Assembly: GCF_038050405.1 (NCBI RefSeq)
Contig: NZ_CP150901.1
Span: forward strand, 3,596,001-3,660,000
Length of the DNA: 64,000 nt
Direction: 5' to 3'
DNA from: Paraburkholderia sp. IMGN_8
Lineage (GTDB): Bacteria; Pseudomonadota; Gammaproteobacteria; Burkholderiales; Burkholderiaceae
The position numbers and the translations under genes are program-made. The notes under the pieces were generated by a model that ran no database searches, had not been told where the DNA came from, and saw only the letters and a program-made list of their open reading frames with translations. Below, piece by piece: positions 55,137 to 64,000 of the stretch. Position 1 is the stretch's first letter. Every line of letters begins with the position of its first letter.

Positions 55137-56642
55137 TCAGGCGGCCGCCTTCGCGGACGGCAGACGCGACACGAGCCGCAGCGAAACCGTCAATCCTTCG
55201 AGCTGGTAGTGAGGGCGCAGATAGAACACCGACGTGTAGTAGCCCGGCGCGCCCTCCACTTCCTGGACCTTCACCTCGGCCGCTGCGAGCGGCTTTTGCG
55301 ACTTGGTGTGCTCCGACGAGTTGGCCGGATCGCCGTCGACGTATTGCGTGATCCAGCGGTTCAGCCAGCTCTCCATGTCGGAGCGCTCCTTGAAGGTGCC
55401 GATCTTGTCGCGCACGATACACTTCAGGTAATGCGCGAAGCGGTTGCATGCGAACAGATACGGCAGTCGCGCGGCGAGCGCCGCGTTGGCCGTGGCGTCG
55501 GGGTCTTCGTATTCGAAAGGCTTTTGCAGCGACTGCGCGCCAATGAAGGCTGCAAGGTCCGAATTCTTCCGGTGAATGAGCGGCATGAAGCCGTTCTTCG
55601 CCAGTTCTGCCTCGCGGCGGTCGGAAATCGCGATCTCGGTTGGACATTTCATGTCCACACCGCCGTCGTCGGTGGGAAACGTATGCACCGGCAACCCTTC
55701 GACCGCGCCGCCCGACTCCACGCCGCGAATCCGCGAACACCAGCCGTAGAGCTTGAACGAGCGGTTGATATTGACCGCCATCGCATAGGCCGCATTGGCC
55801 CACGCGTACTTGCTGTGATCGGCCGAGCCCGTATCTTCCTCGAAATCGAATTCATCGACGGGACTCGTGCGCGCGCCATACGGCACCCGCGCGAGAAAGC
55901 GTGGCATCGCGAGGCCAATGTAGCGGGCATCTTCCGATTCGCGCAGCGAACGCCAGCTCGCATATTCCGGCGTGCCGAAGATCTTGGTCAGATCGCGTGG
56001 ATTGGCAAGCTCCTGCCACGAATCCATCTGCAGGAGACCTGGATCGGCCGCAGCGATGAACGGCGCGTGAGCCGATGCTGCCACCTTCGACATTTCGCCG
56101 AGAAGTTCGACGTCGGGCGGATTCTGATTGAAGTAGTAGTCGCCAACGATCGCGCCGAACGGCTCGCCGCCGAACTGGCCGTATTCCTCTTCGTAGATAC
56201 GCTTGAAGAGGGGGCTCTGGTCCCACGCGATACCCTTGTAGCGCTTGAGTGTCTTGCCCAGGTCCTTCTTCGAGATGTTCATCACGCGGATCTTGAGCAT
56301 CTCCTCCGTTTCGGTGTTGTTGACGAGGTAATGCAACCCTCGCCACGAACCTTCGAGCTTCTGGAAGTCGGGATGATGCAGGATCTCGTTGACCTGTTCC
56401 GTAAGCTTCGCGTCGATCTCGGCAATCATGCTCTGGATCGTGCGGATCGCGTCCCCGGAGATCAACTGGCTTTTGGAAAGTGCCTGCTGCGCGAGCGTCT
56501 GCACCGCGGTCTGCACGGCGGTCATTGCTTCGTCGCTCTTTGGGCGGAACTCCTTGTTCAGAAGCGCGGCGAGATCGCTGCCTTCGAGCGTTGCGCCCGG
56601 CTGCTCTGCCGGCGTTTCGGAGGATTTCGGAATATCAGACAT
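55137..56642 (-). CDS. tssC: T6SS contractile sheath large subunit TssC
   Basis: A 501-residue TssC (VipB/EvpB). IHHP..EGSWRGL-type HHPDFQKLEGSWRGLHYLVN, GEPFGAIVGDYYF, FARYLKCIVRDK-type HYLKCIVRDKIGTF and the end LPSAKAAA with LVSRLP before it are typical. With TssB it builds the contractile sheath. It starts 42 bases after tssB; the order on the minus strand is tssA, tssB, tssC. Confidence 0.93.
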   Translation of the reverse strand: MSDIPKSSETPAEQPGATLEGSDLAALLNKEFRPKSDEAMTAVQTAVQTLAQQALSKSQLISGDAIRTIQSMIAEIDAKLTEQVNEILHHPDFQKLEGSWRGLHYLVNNTETEEMLKIRVMNISKKDLGKTLKRYKGIAWDQSPLFKRIYEEEYGQFGGEPFGAIVGDYYFNQNPPDVELLGEMSKVAASAHAPFIAAADPGLLQMDSWQELANPRDLTKIFGTPEYASWRSLRESEDARYIGLAMPRFLARVPYGARTSPVDEFDFEEDTGSADHSKYAWANAAYAMAVNINRSFKLYGWCSRIRGVESGGAVEGLPVHTFPTDDGGVDMKCPTEIAISDRREAELAKNGFMPLIHRKNSDLAAFIGAQSLQKPFEYEDPDATANAALAARLPYLFACNRFAHYLKCIVRDKIGTFKERSDMESWLNRWITQYVDGDPANSSEHTKSQKPLAAAEVKVQEVEGAPGYYTSVFYLRPHYQLEGLTVSLRLVSRLPSAKAAA

Positions 56643-56684
56643 GTTCGTTTCCCTTCAAGGGGATGCCGCCGGCGAAGCCGGGAC

Positions 56685-57194
56685 TCATTCGGCCGCAGCC
56701 GCCGGTTTTTGCTGGGCGCTCGCGAGCGTCTGGAGCAGCGTCGGGTCTTCGAGCACGCGAGCGATCAATTCCTCTGCGCCCGTCTTGCCGTCCATGTAGG
56801 TAACGAGGTTGGCCAGTTGCGTGCGCGCCTCCAGCAGCTTGTTGAGCGCGTCGACCTTGCGGGCGACGGCGGCCGGCGAGAAGTCGTCCATGTTCTCGAA
56901 GGTGACATCGACGCTGAGGTTCCCCTCGCCGGTCAACGTGTTCGGCACCTGGAAAGCGACGCGCGGGTTCATCGCCTTCATGCGGCTGTCAAAATTGTCG
57001 ATATCGATTTCCTGGAACTTGCGCTCGCCGACGGGTGGCAGCGGGTCGGCGGGCTTGCCCGACAGATCGGCCAGCACACCCATGACGAACGGCAACTGGA
57101 TCTTGCGCTCGCTGCCGTAAGTCTCGACGTCGTATTCGATCTGCACGCGCGGCGCGCGATTGCGGCCGATGAACTTTTGACTGCTCGTTGCCAT
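56685..57194 (-). CDS. tssB: T6SS contractile sheath small subunit TssB
   Basis: A 169-residue TssB (VipA/EvpA). SSQKFIGRNRAPRVQIEYDV, KKIQLPFVMGVLADLSG-like QLPFVMGVLADLSGKPADPL, and FQEIDIDNFDSRMKAMNPRV are near-standard. GGGAGGGGTT stands before the ATG. It forms heterodimers with TssC. Confidence 0.93.
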   Translation of the reverse strand: MATSSQKFIGRNRAPRVQIEYDVETYGSERKIQLPFVMGVLADLSGKPADPLPPVGERKFQEIDIDNFDSRMKAMNPRVAFQVPNTLTGEGNLSVDVTFENMDDFSPAAVARKVDALNKLLEARTQLANLVTYMDGKTGAEELIARVLEDPTLLQTLASAQQKPAAAAE

Positions 57195-57288
57195 AACCCC
57201 TCCCTGCGTGTTCGAGACTCACCTTTCTAAGACGATTGGGCGGCCGTCGATTGAAAAGCCGCGGTGCGCGGATGTTCCGGCTGACGCG

Positions 57289-58353
57289 TCATTCGGGCTC
57301 CTTGCCCACGATCTGATGAATTTGCGCGAGGCTGTCGGGCGCGAGATCCTGCATGATCGCAATGAAGTCCTTGCCCATCAGCGCCCGCGCTCGCCGGATG
57401 AGCAGCGGCGCGGGATTGGTCGGCTCGGTACGTTCGAGAAAGGCGCAGACGGCGTCGAGCAGCGCGATTGCGTCCTCACGCGTCGCCAGTTGGCCGGTGC
57501 CCTGGGCGGGCAGCAATTCCGTCTTCCGGACTGCCGGCACGCCGGCAGCATTGGCGCCGACGGCATTAGCGGGCTGCGCGTTCTCGTCGGGTTGCCGTGC
57601 AGGGACGCTGTTCACAGCCACGGAACGGCACACGCCGGCGACGCTCTGCGCGATGCCCATCATCATCGTGAGGCTCGGCGCGTCCTGTGCGCCGAAGCGT
57701 CCGGTCATCTGGTTCGCCAGTTCCTCGACGGCCTTTGGCAAGGCCAGCGCGTCAGCGAGCGCCACCGGTTCGCGCTCGATTGCCTTGCCAAGCACGCCCT
57801 GAACGAATTGAAGCGTTAACGTGCGCTCGCCTGCGGGTGCGGCAAGCTTGCCGAGCGCGATCAGGATGTCGCGCACGGTAAGCCTGTCTCCGGGCACGCG
57901 GCAGACTTCGGCTGCGCGAAGATCATGAAGGAGCGTCGAGCGATCGTCGAACGGCGTGTACGGGTCCGCGAGCGCCGCGAGCGCGTTCACCCGCAAGGCG
58001 GGGCTGTTGTCGTCGTCGGCGTCGAGTGGCGGATACAGGCCGTCCCAGTGGCGTTCGAGCAAGCCGAGCAGAACGCGCAGGCCCGCGTGAAAACCGCCGA
58101 TCCCGGCCACGTGCGACGCAGCCCGTGTGTACGAGAGCGCAAGGCGCAAGTCCTTCGACCGGTCGAGCAGCGCGGCAGCGCGCTCCATGATGTCGCGCCA
58201 GGGAGGCTCCTCGCCCGCCTCCTCGAACTGGCGCTCCGGCTTGTCGCTCGCGAGCGCTTCGAGTTCGAGGAAATCGGCGTCGTATTCCAGATCGACGCCG
58301 CACGGCGGCATCGATCGGGTTTCGGCAAGCAGCGGTTCCACATCGAGCATCAA
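57289..58353 (-). CDS. tssA: T6SS protein TssA (ImpA N-terminal family)
   Basis: A 354-residue TssA. The N-terminal ImpA domain (CGVDLEYDADFLELEALASD near residue 18, then LRLALSYTRAASHVAGIGGF and GLLERHWDGLYPPLDADDDN) is diagnostic. The C-terminal part (REDAIALLDAVCAFLERTEP then NPAPLLIRRARALMGKDFI) is the short VasJ-like type. TssA guides sheath assembly. It is the first gene of the tssABC group and lies 12 bases after the exoprotein gene. Confidence 0.9.
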   Translation of the reverse strand: MMLDVEPLLAETRSMPPCGVDLEYDADFLELEALASDKPERQFEEAGEEPPWRDIMERAAALLDRSKDLRLALSYTRAASHVAGIGGFHAGLRVLLGLLERHWDGLYPPLDADDDNSPALRVNALAALADPYTPFDDRSTLLHDLRAAEVCRVPGDRLTVRDILIALGKLAAPAGERTLTLQFVQGVLGKAIEREPVALADALALPKAVEELANQMTGRFGAQDAPSLTMMMGIAQSVAGVCRSVAVNSVPARQPDENAQPANAVGANAAGVPAVRKTELLPAQGTGQLATREDAIALLDAVCAFLERTEPTNPAPLLIRRARALMGKDFIAIMQDLAPDSLAQIHQIVGKEPE

Positions 58354-58365
58354 CAGTCTCCGCGA

Positions 58366-61300
58366 CTAGAACTCGTCGCAGCCGTGCTGGCCGTTGACGA
58401 CAAGGCAACTGTTCAGGTTGGGCCGCGAGCGCACCCGCTTCCATTCGACCGCCAGCGCGTCGGCCGCGCCTTCCGGCTGTTGAAGCGCGAGGATAGGTTC
58501 GTTCGAACCGACGCAGATATGGATGCCGCCGAGGTTGCTCTCATAGACGAAGCTCTGCTCCTGCGCGGTAAAGAGCGGCTGCAGGCCGGAGCGGTTGAAG
58601 ATCTGCCCCTTGAGCGGAAGTGGGGCGACGGTCAATGTGCCTGGCACGATCGTCAGGTTGTAACCGACCAGCGACGAGAACGTGCCGCTGATCGGATATT
58701 GCCCGACCGGCGAGCCCGGGTTTCCCGGCGTGCTGAGCGGGCCGGCGAATACGACGCCGTCTGCGGTATCGCCATTGATCAGGCCGGTGACCGTGAACGT
58801 AAACGCAGGATTGCCGTTTCCATAGAAGCGGCTGCCGTTGCCGATGGTGATCGTGAGCGTCGGTTGCGCCGCATAGACATAATGGTTGCTGTCGAGCGGG
58901 ACGGTCCCACCCCAGCTGCAGGTTCCCGGGAAAATGCAGCCGTAGTAGTCCGGCCTCAGACCACCCGGATTCAGGCCGCCGCGCGTCTCGCCCTGCCAGC
59001 TCGCTTCCCAGATGTGCCACGCGTTGCCTGCGGTAAGGATGCCGCCGCCTAAGTTGTCGAACTCGCTGTTTTCCATGACGAGGTCGATCGTGCCGCCCGC
59101 GTTCACGCTCGTTGGCGTTCCCGGAACGCCCAGCGATATCCCGCCGTTCAGCGATTGCGCCTGGAGACTGCCGCTCAGTGATGAATTCGTGCCATGGATG
59201 GTCGTCACGGTGCCTGTTGTTGAATCATAGGTCTGCGTCACCAGCGGTCCAATGTCGAAGCTGCCCGGATTCGAGAACGTCACGTTTTGCGCACCGACGA
59301 TCGCGAGCGTGCCGACGTCATTGCCTGGATCCGTCAGCGTGTAACTGGTGTTTCCGGCGAGCATCAGACCCGCTGCCTGGATGCCGTTCGGGTCGGTCAC
59401 GGGGCCGGCTGACGAGAGCGTCAGCGTATGACCTGGCATCGATACGCCGAACGGCAGGGCGATACCCTGGCTTCCTGTGGCCGGGTTGGCGAGGGTCAGG
59501 TTGCTGGCGACGGTCGGCCGCTGAGGCTGCGCGCACGAGGCGGCATTGCCAGCGCAAGTGCCTTCGACAGTGATGGGACCGGTTTGGGTCGTCGAGCCGA
59601 GCACGAGCGTTTGCAGCGTGGGGGAGATCGTTTGATAGGTCGCCGGGTCGATGTTGAGGCCCGCCGTGGTACTGCTTCCGAACAACGTGATCGGCACGCG
59701 GTTTTGCGCGATCACGGCGAAGGTCGACTTGTCGACCGAAGCCGGCGCGAAGACCAGCACGCCGCCCGGCGCCTTGATCGACGACGCGGGGTCGATGGAA
59801 ATCGACGACGAGTTCGTGCTGTTGCTTGCGGCACGCAGGATGATCGTGCCACCAGTGTCCGTCGAGACGGTTGTGCCGATGAGTTCAAGACCCGCAGCCA
59901 CCGATGGAGCCGAGCCCGCGATGGAGACGCCGTCCGGTGCGCCGCTCGCAGCGATCTGAGCGCCGTTGATCGACACGCCGGGAAAAAACTGAAACTGGTC
60001 GAGACTTGACCCTGTCACGGTCTCGCCATTCGTGACACCGCGTATGTCGACAATTCCGTTGTGCGCAAACACGCCGACCGGAAATTGGGATCCCCCCAGG
60101 ATCGACACGCCCTCGTAGCCGTTACCGCTGCCGAAGATCTGAACGCCCCCCTGTCTTGCGTCGATGACCGCAGAGCCAGTTATTGACACGCCGAAGCCAA
60201 AGACATTGTCTGGCGACGCTGAACCTTCGATGGTTAGCTGATTAGCAACGAAGGTCACCGGACCGGTGCCGCCAATATCGACGCCGTCGCCGAACTGTCC
60301 CGGCCCCCCCAATGTTGCTGTGGCGGGTACCACGCCAACAATAGAGAGGTTGTTGCCCGCAGAAATCGTCGCCGGCCCGCTGATCACGACACCTTTGCTT
60401 TGCAGCTCGCCGACTCTCCTCGTGGAACTGGCCGCCGTACCGTTGATGCCAACCGAGTTGGAAGACGAAGCGATCGTCGTCGTGGCGGAAATGTCAACGC
60501 CATCGCCCTGCAGCAGGTTGACTGTCCCGCTCGTACTGCCCGCGGAGCCCTGAATAGTTATTCCGCCCGACGTCGAAGAGATCGTCGTGGTTCCGTCGAT
60601 CACGACGCCGCTGGTCGCGATCTGGTTGACTGCATTCGTGGAAGTGGCGCCCCCGCCCTGGATGACAATCGCGCCCGAATCGGTGGCGATCGTCGTCGGG
60701 CCGGTAATCTGAACGCCGTTGCCGGTCACCGCTCCGACAGGGTTCGGGGACGTGCCCGTCGAGGAACTTGCCGTGCCAGAGATGGTGATCGCGCCCCCTG
60801 ACGAGAAGATCGTTGACAACCCCGAGATGTCTACGCCGTCGCCTTTCACTGTAGCGACGGTGTTCGTTGAAGCTCCCGTCGAGGTGGCCGCTGTGCCCTG
60901 GATCGTGATCGGGCCCGTCGTCGAGGCGATCGTTGAACCGAGGGTCGTGTTACCACCGATCGTCGTGGTGCCAATGACAACGCCACTCCCCCGCGCGGTC
61001 ATCGCGTTGCTGGCCACGGGCCCCGACCCGACGATGGCGATTGCGCCGGTCGTCGTCATAATGGTCGTGCCGAGAATCTGGACGCCGCTACCGGAAGCCA
61101 GGCCATCAAGATCCGGACTCGTCGGACCTGCACCCTTAATCGTGACGGTGCCGCTTGCGGCCGTGGTATTGGCTACCGACTTCGGGGGCGGCCCGGCGAA
61201 AACCCCGCTCGGCGGCGGTGTCCGCGCACGCGTATCGATATTGACATTCGTGAGCGTGACGGGCGCGCTTGTTTGTCCCGCGGAGAGCGGCGTTCCAATC

Positions 61301-63099
61301 TGGATATAGCCACCATTGGTCCACAACTCCACGGGCTGGGCGACGCTCAGACCCGTCACGTCGATACTGGCAAATTGCTGGGTTTGTACGCCTTTCGCTT
61401 CCAGGATGATGTTGAGCGGACCCGGCGTAAGCGTGGCGGACGGCTCATCCGTGATCGAAGGAACCGAATGGGCACTCGTACCATTCATCACGATCGAGCC
61501 GCTCGCCTCCAGCGTGAGCGTTGCCGCGGGCCCCATTGTCTTCTGGATCGGCCCGTCCAGAGTAATGTCGCCGAGACGGCTCCCGCTAGGCGTAGTCTGC
61601 AAGGTGGAGATAACGACGTTGGTCCCCAGGTTGAGCTGGTGGTCGATGCTTCCGGTGGTGATCTCCGACTGTTGAGCGCTCGAATTGAACATGCCGTTGA
61701 ATGTCGGATCGACGGTGGTAGGGGCATCGGTGATCAAGACGTCAAACGGATCAAGTACCCACGTCCCCCCCACCCCCTTCGGCGCCGAAGCATTGATCTG
61801 CGCCCCTGCCGTATCGAGGTAGTGTCCCGACGTTTCGATCCTGCCGCCATTGCCGCCCTGCGGCCCGCCCATCGCGGACAGCGTGCCGTAAATCCGCGCG
61901 GTGTCCGCGCCATACGCGACAAGCTGCCCGCCCGGCCCGCTTACCAGCGCATCCGCGCGCATTTGCGCGGCCGGATCGATCCATATCGCCTGTGCATTGC
62001 GAATGTCCGTGTCCGCGCCACCCGGGCCGCCGCCGAAGCGCACCCTGCCGCCGCCCGCGGCTCCGCTCGCGTCGACACGCGTGCCTTTCAACAATGCGAC
62101 GTCCTGCCCGGTCACGTCGATCTGGCCGCCCGTGAGCCCCGCGCCGCCAGTTGCATCCATCACGCCCGACACTTGCGTCACGCCAACCGGCCCGCCGTCC
62201 AGCACGATCCGCCCGTTGCGCTCCGCAATGCTCTGCGCGCGCACCACCCCTTCCTGATTGAGCACCGTGGCGGCAAGCGCATCGGCGCTTTGCACCGACA
62301 TCAGCACCTGGCCGCCATCGGCGGCAAGCGTGCCCGAGTTGTCGATCAACGCCTGCGCCGCCGGGCCGTTGATTTTCAGCATCGTGAGGCCGTCGCCGGC
62401 GAAATCGAGGGTGATATCGCCGCCGGCCCCCAGTGCAACCGTGCCGAGTTTCGCGCTCACTTTGCCGCTGTTATCGACTTGCGCCCCGAGCATCGCGACC
62501 GTGCCGCCGGCAGCCGCCTGAATCGAGCCTTTATTGACGACACTGCCCCCCGGTTGCCCAGGCACCGCGACAAAATGATAGTTGCCTGCGAGAAAATCCT
62601 TGTCGGAGATGCCGAGCGTCGACGCCACCAGCGATCCAACGTTGACCGACGCCCCCGGCGAAAACAGCACGCCCGCCGGATTGACGAGGAACACCTTGCC
62701 GTTTGCATTCAGATGGCCCGCAATCACGCTCGCGTTGCTGCCGAGCACCCGATTGAGCATCATCGCATTCGCATTCGGCTGCTGGATGTTGACCGTCTCA
62801 TTGCCACCAATCGAAAACCCCTGCCAGTTGACGATCGCGTTGCCCGAGGTCTGCTTGATCGGCAGTGTGTTGTTTGCCGGCGCGCCGATCGCGACATTGC
62901 CGTTCACGACCTGTCCGCCCACCGGTAGCGCTCCGGCTTCGGGCGCGATCAGCAGGATCATCAGCGGCAGGAGTGGCATGACGAACTGCTCGCGGGTGGC
63001 CACGCCGCTATCGCGCCGCGCCCGCTTCGCCAACTTGCGGCGCGCGCGCTCCTCGGCCCGGCGACGTTGCCGGTCCGGGACGCAGGAAGTGTCGTTCAT
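58366..63099 (-). CDS. TpsA exoprotein, filamentous haemagglutinin N-terminal domain with repeat region
   Basis: A 1577-residue two-partner secretion exoprotein. An extended basic signal region (RRRAEERARRKLAKRARR) precedes a hydrophobic core (MPLLPLMILLI). The TPS secretion domain follows (NWQGFSIGGNETVNIQQPNA, then LNRVLGSNASVIAGHLNANG and VFLVNPAGVLFSPGASVNVG). Residues about 650-950 hold degenerate repeats of about 40-45 residues with 'GDGVDISG.TTI.S.SG.I.I.G.A.S'. Near the C-terminus an MBG/YDG-like domain occurs (LTITIGNGSRFYGNGNPAFT). It lacks toxin (CdiA-CT) features, so an adhesin-type role is most likely. It lies 11 bases after the tpsB gene. Confidence 0.88.
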   Translation of the reverse strand: MNDTSCVPDRQRRRAEERARRKLAKRARRDSGVATREQFVMPLLPLMILLIAPEAGALPVGGQVVNGNVAIGAPANNTLPIKQTSGNAIVNWQGFSIGGNETVNIQQPNANAMMLNRVLGSNASVIAGHLNANGKVFLVNPAGVLFSPGASVNVGSLVASTLGISDKDFLAGNYHFVAVPGQPGGSVVNKGSIQAAAGGTVAMLGAQVDNSGKVSAKLGTVALGAGGDITLDFAGDGLTMLKINGPAAQALIDNSGTLAADGGQVLMSVQSADALAATVLNQEGVVRAQSIAERNGRIVLDGGPVGVTQVSGVMDATGGAGLTGGQIDVTGQDVALLKGTRVDASGAAGGGRVRFGGGPGGADTDIRNAQAIWIDPAAQMRADALVSGPGGQLVAYGADTARIYGTLSAMGGPQGGNGGRIETSGHYLDTAGAQINASAPKGVGGTWVLDPFDVLITDAPTTVDPTFNGMFNSSAQQSEITTGSIDHQLNLGTNVVISTLQTTPSGSRLGDITLDGPIQKTMGPAATLTLEASGSIVMNGTSAHSVPSITDEPSATLTPGPLNIILEAKGVQTQQFASIDVTGLSVAQPVELWTNGGYIQIGTPLSAGQTSAPVTLTNVNIDTRARTPPPSGVFAGPPPKSVANTTAASGTVTIKGAGPTSPDLDGLASGSGVQILGTTIMTTTGAIAIVGSGPVASNAMTARGSGVVIGTTTIGGNTTLGSTIASTTGPITIQGTAATSTGASTNTVATVKGDGVDISGLSTIFSSGGAITISGTASSSTGTSPNPVGAVTGNGVQITGPTTIATDSGAIVIQGGGATSTNAVNQIATSGVVIDGTTTISSTSGGITIQGSAGSTSGTVNLLQGDGVDISATTTIASSSNSVGINGTAASSTRRVGELQSKGVVISGPATISAGNNLSIVGVVPATATLGGPGQFGDGVDIGGTGPVTFVANQLTIEGSASPDNVFGFGVSITGSAVIDARQGGVQIFGSGNGYEGVSILGGSQFPVGVFAHNGIVDIRGVTNGETVTGSSLDQFQFFPGVSINGAQIAASGAPDGVSIAGSAPSVAAGLELIGTTVSTDTGGTIILRAASNSTNSSSISIDPASSIKAPGGVLVFAPASVDKSTFAVIAQNRVPITLFGSSTTAGLNIDPATYQTISPTLQTLVLGSTTQTGPITVEGTCAGNAASCAQPQRPTVASNLTLANPATGSQGIALPFGVSMPGHTLTLSSAGPVTDPNGIQAAGLMLAGNTSYTLTDPGNDVGTLAIVGAQNVTFSNPGSFDIGPLVTQTYDSTTGTVTTIHGTNSSLSGSLQAQSLNGGISLGVPGTPTSVNAGGTIDLVMENSEFDNLGGGILTAGNAWHIWEASWQGETRGGLNPGGLRPDYYGCIFPGTCSWGGTVPLDSNHYVYAAQPTLTITIGNGSRFYGNGNPAFTFTVTGLINGDTADGVVFAGPLSTPGNPGSPVGQYPISGTFSSLVGYNLTIVPGTLTVAPLPLKGQIFNRSGLQPLFTAQEQSFVYESNLGGIHICVGSNEPILALQQPEGAADALAVEWKRVRSRPNLNSCLVVNGQHGCDEF

Positions 63100-63110
63100 G
63101 TCAGGCTCCT

Positions 63111-64000
63111 TCAGAACGCCTTCGACAACTGCACATACAGGCGGGGCAGCTTGTCGTCGCCGGTCGTGTCGGCTCGTGTCGTGCGCCAGGCGAGGCTCGC
63201 GTCGACGGTAATGCCCGCCGGCCCGGTCCAGTAGAGGCCGAGGCCCGGCCCGCTGCGCGTCACGGTATTGGCGCCCTGGCCGGGAATCGAGCGCGCGTTG
63301 TAGCGCCCCACGCCGATATCGAAGAACACGGAAAGCGTGAGCGCCGGAATGACGGCGTAGCGATACGAGACCGTCCCGATCAGTCCTTCGTCGACGACGG
63401 CTTCCGATGGCGAATAGGCACGCACCGCGTGCGGGCCGCCGAGCGTGATGCGCGAAGAGCTGTCGAGGTTCTGGTTAGCCCACTGCCCCGAGATGCCGAT
63501 GAACACGCTCGAATTTGCCGTCACGGCGTTCAGACGGTTCGCGAGCATCGTCATGCGTACGCTGTTGCCTTGCGTGTTGCGCCCGCCTGGCCCCTCGTCG
63601 AGCGCGCGGGCAACATCCGAATCGATATTCAGATGCGCGACCGAGAACTCCACTTCCGCGCTGTTAAATCCTCCGCCGAGGAAATCATCGCGACTTTCAT
63701 AGGACAGCCCGATACTCGCGAGCGAGAGTTTCTGCGGATTGTCGAAGTTCGCGGTACCGATTTTGTCCGTCAGCGAACGATATTCGAGCGCGCCACGCAA
63801 CAGCAGATTCTGGCTGCGCGAGCGGATCAGCGGATGCGAGACCGAGGCGGTGACGACATCCGCATTGCCTTGCGCATTGAGCGCCGCAAACTCCTGGCCG
63901 AGGTAGTAGTACAGATGCGAATACGCGATACCCGCCCGGGTGCCGTTACTGTCGACCGGCGTCTCGTAGCCGACGCGCCCGAAAAAGGTATCCATGCGTT
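63111..64000 (-). CDS. TpsB outer-membrane transporter (ShlB/FhaC family), 5' end outside window
   Basis: About 296 C-terminal residues of a TpsB/Omp85-type transporter; the gene begins beyond the right edge. The alternating beta-barrel pattern, DDFLGGGFNSAEVEFSVAHL, the barrel motif ITLGGPHAVRAYSPSEAVVD (near the FhaC/Omp85 VRGY-type motif 6, here VRAY) and the end LYVQLSKAF with terminal phenylalanine are typical. It would export the TpsA protein encoded 11 bases downstream. Confidence 0.9.
   Translation of the reverse strand, partial: RMDTFFGRVGYETPVDSNGTRAGIAYSHLYYYLGQEFAALNAQGNADVVTASVSHPLIRSRSQNLLLRGALEYRSLTDKIGTANFDNPQKLSLASIGLSYESRDDFLGGGFNSAEVEFSVAHLNIDSDVARALDEGPGGRNTQGNSVRMTMLANRLNAVTANSSVFIGISGQWANQNLDSSSRITLGGPHAVRAYSPSEAVVDEGLIGTVSYRYAVIPALTLSVFFDIGVGRYNARSIPGQGANTVTRSGPGLGLYWTGPAGITVDASLAWRTTRADTTGDDKLPRLYVQLSKAF

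Noticed and set aside
55065..57230. 721-codon plus-strand frame opposite tssB and tssC
   Set aside because: Antisense across two sheath genes with unmistakable family sequence.
61273..62928. 551-codon plus-strand frame opposite tpsA
   Set aside because: Antisense to the TPS secretion domain; Arg/His/Ala-rich composition.

Overview
The window looks like chromosomal (or chromid) DNA of a Burkholderiaceae bacterium, most likely Paraburkholderia, Caballeronia or Burkholderia. It has high GC, dense operons with ATGA/GTGA stop-start overlaps, several amino-acid ABC transporters, MocR, LacI and Lrp regulators, and a type VI secretion system (T6SS) of beta-proteobacterial character. No rRNA, intact tRNA, insertion sequence or CRISPR array was seen. 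The genus is inferred from gene content, not from a marker gene.

Left part (1-8100): the end of a periplasmic-type molybdenum hydroxylase operon (2Fe-2S, FAD/4Fe-4S and molybdopterin subunits, PaoABC-like) is followed by a small TfoX-like protein and an unlisted 42-residue membrane protein. Next comes a galactarate/L-talarate module: an enolase-superfamily dehydratase whose catalytic residues match TalrD/GalrD, an MFS sugar-acid transporter, and a divergent LacI regulator. Two identical 16-bp palindromes sit on the promoter between transporter and regulator.

8100-16300: a secreted acid-phosphatase/phospholipase-C-like phosphoesterase with a clear terminator, a broken CGNR zinc-finger remnant, a glycine/histidine-rich exported protein, a DUF4382 lipoprotein followed by a 55-residue lipoprotein, an RcnB-like protein and a membrane-anchored TAXI protein.

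16300-31050: nitrogen-compound uptake and breakdown. A five-gene branched-chain/amide ABC operon carries a short repeat between its two ATPase genes that creates a 29-codon bridging frame. It is followed by the dead remnant of an AraC regulator, a second LivK-like binding protein, an Lrp regulator divergent from diaminopropionate ammonia-lyase plus an M20 amidohydrolase, a divergent PaiB/MocR pair around an inverted repeat, and a GlnHPQ-type transporter whose upstream region holds repeated TGTTGYC boxes.

31050-36650: a ParB-like protein, a four-PAS GGDEF-EAL protein, and about 1.2 kb with little coding signal that contains the 3' part of a tRNA-like sequence, possibly an island boundary.

36650-58360: T6SS. 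A toxin module on the plus strand (DUF2169 adaptor, ketosynthase-fold protein without catalytic residues, DUF4150 PAAR-like protein with a GHH nuclease end, propeller-like putative immunity protein) faces a minus-strand delivery module (Hcp, VgrG, DUF6484, HEAT-like TIGR02270 protein). Divergent from Hcp is an operon of an Hcp-like paralogue, tssE, tssF, tssG, clpV/tssH, an FHA protein and a PP2C phosphatase. Convergent to it is tssA-tssB-tssC. The membrane-complex genes tssJKLM and a kinase partner for the phosphatase are not in the window.

58360-64000: a two-partner secretion pair in TpsB-TpsA order on the minus strand, with a large repeat-rich filamentous-haemagglutinin-type exoprotein. 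The TpsB gene runs off the right end.
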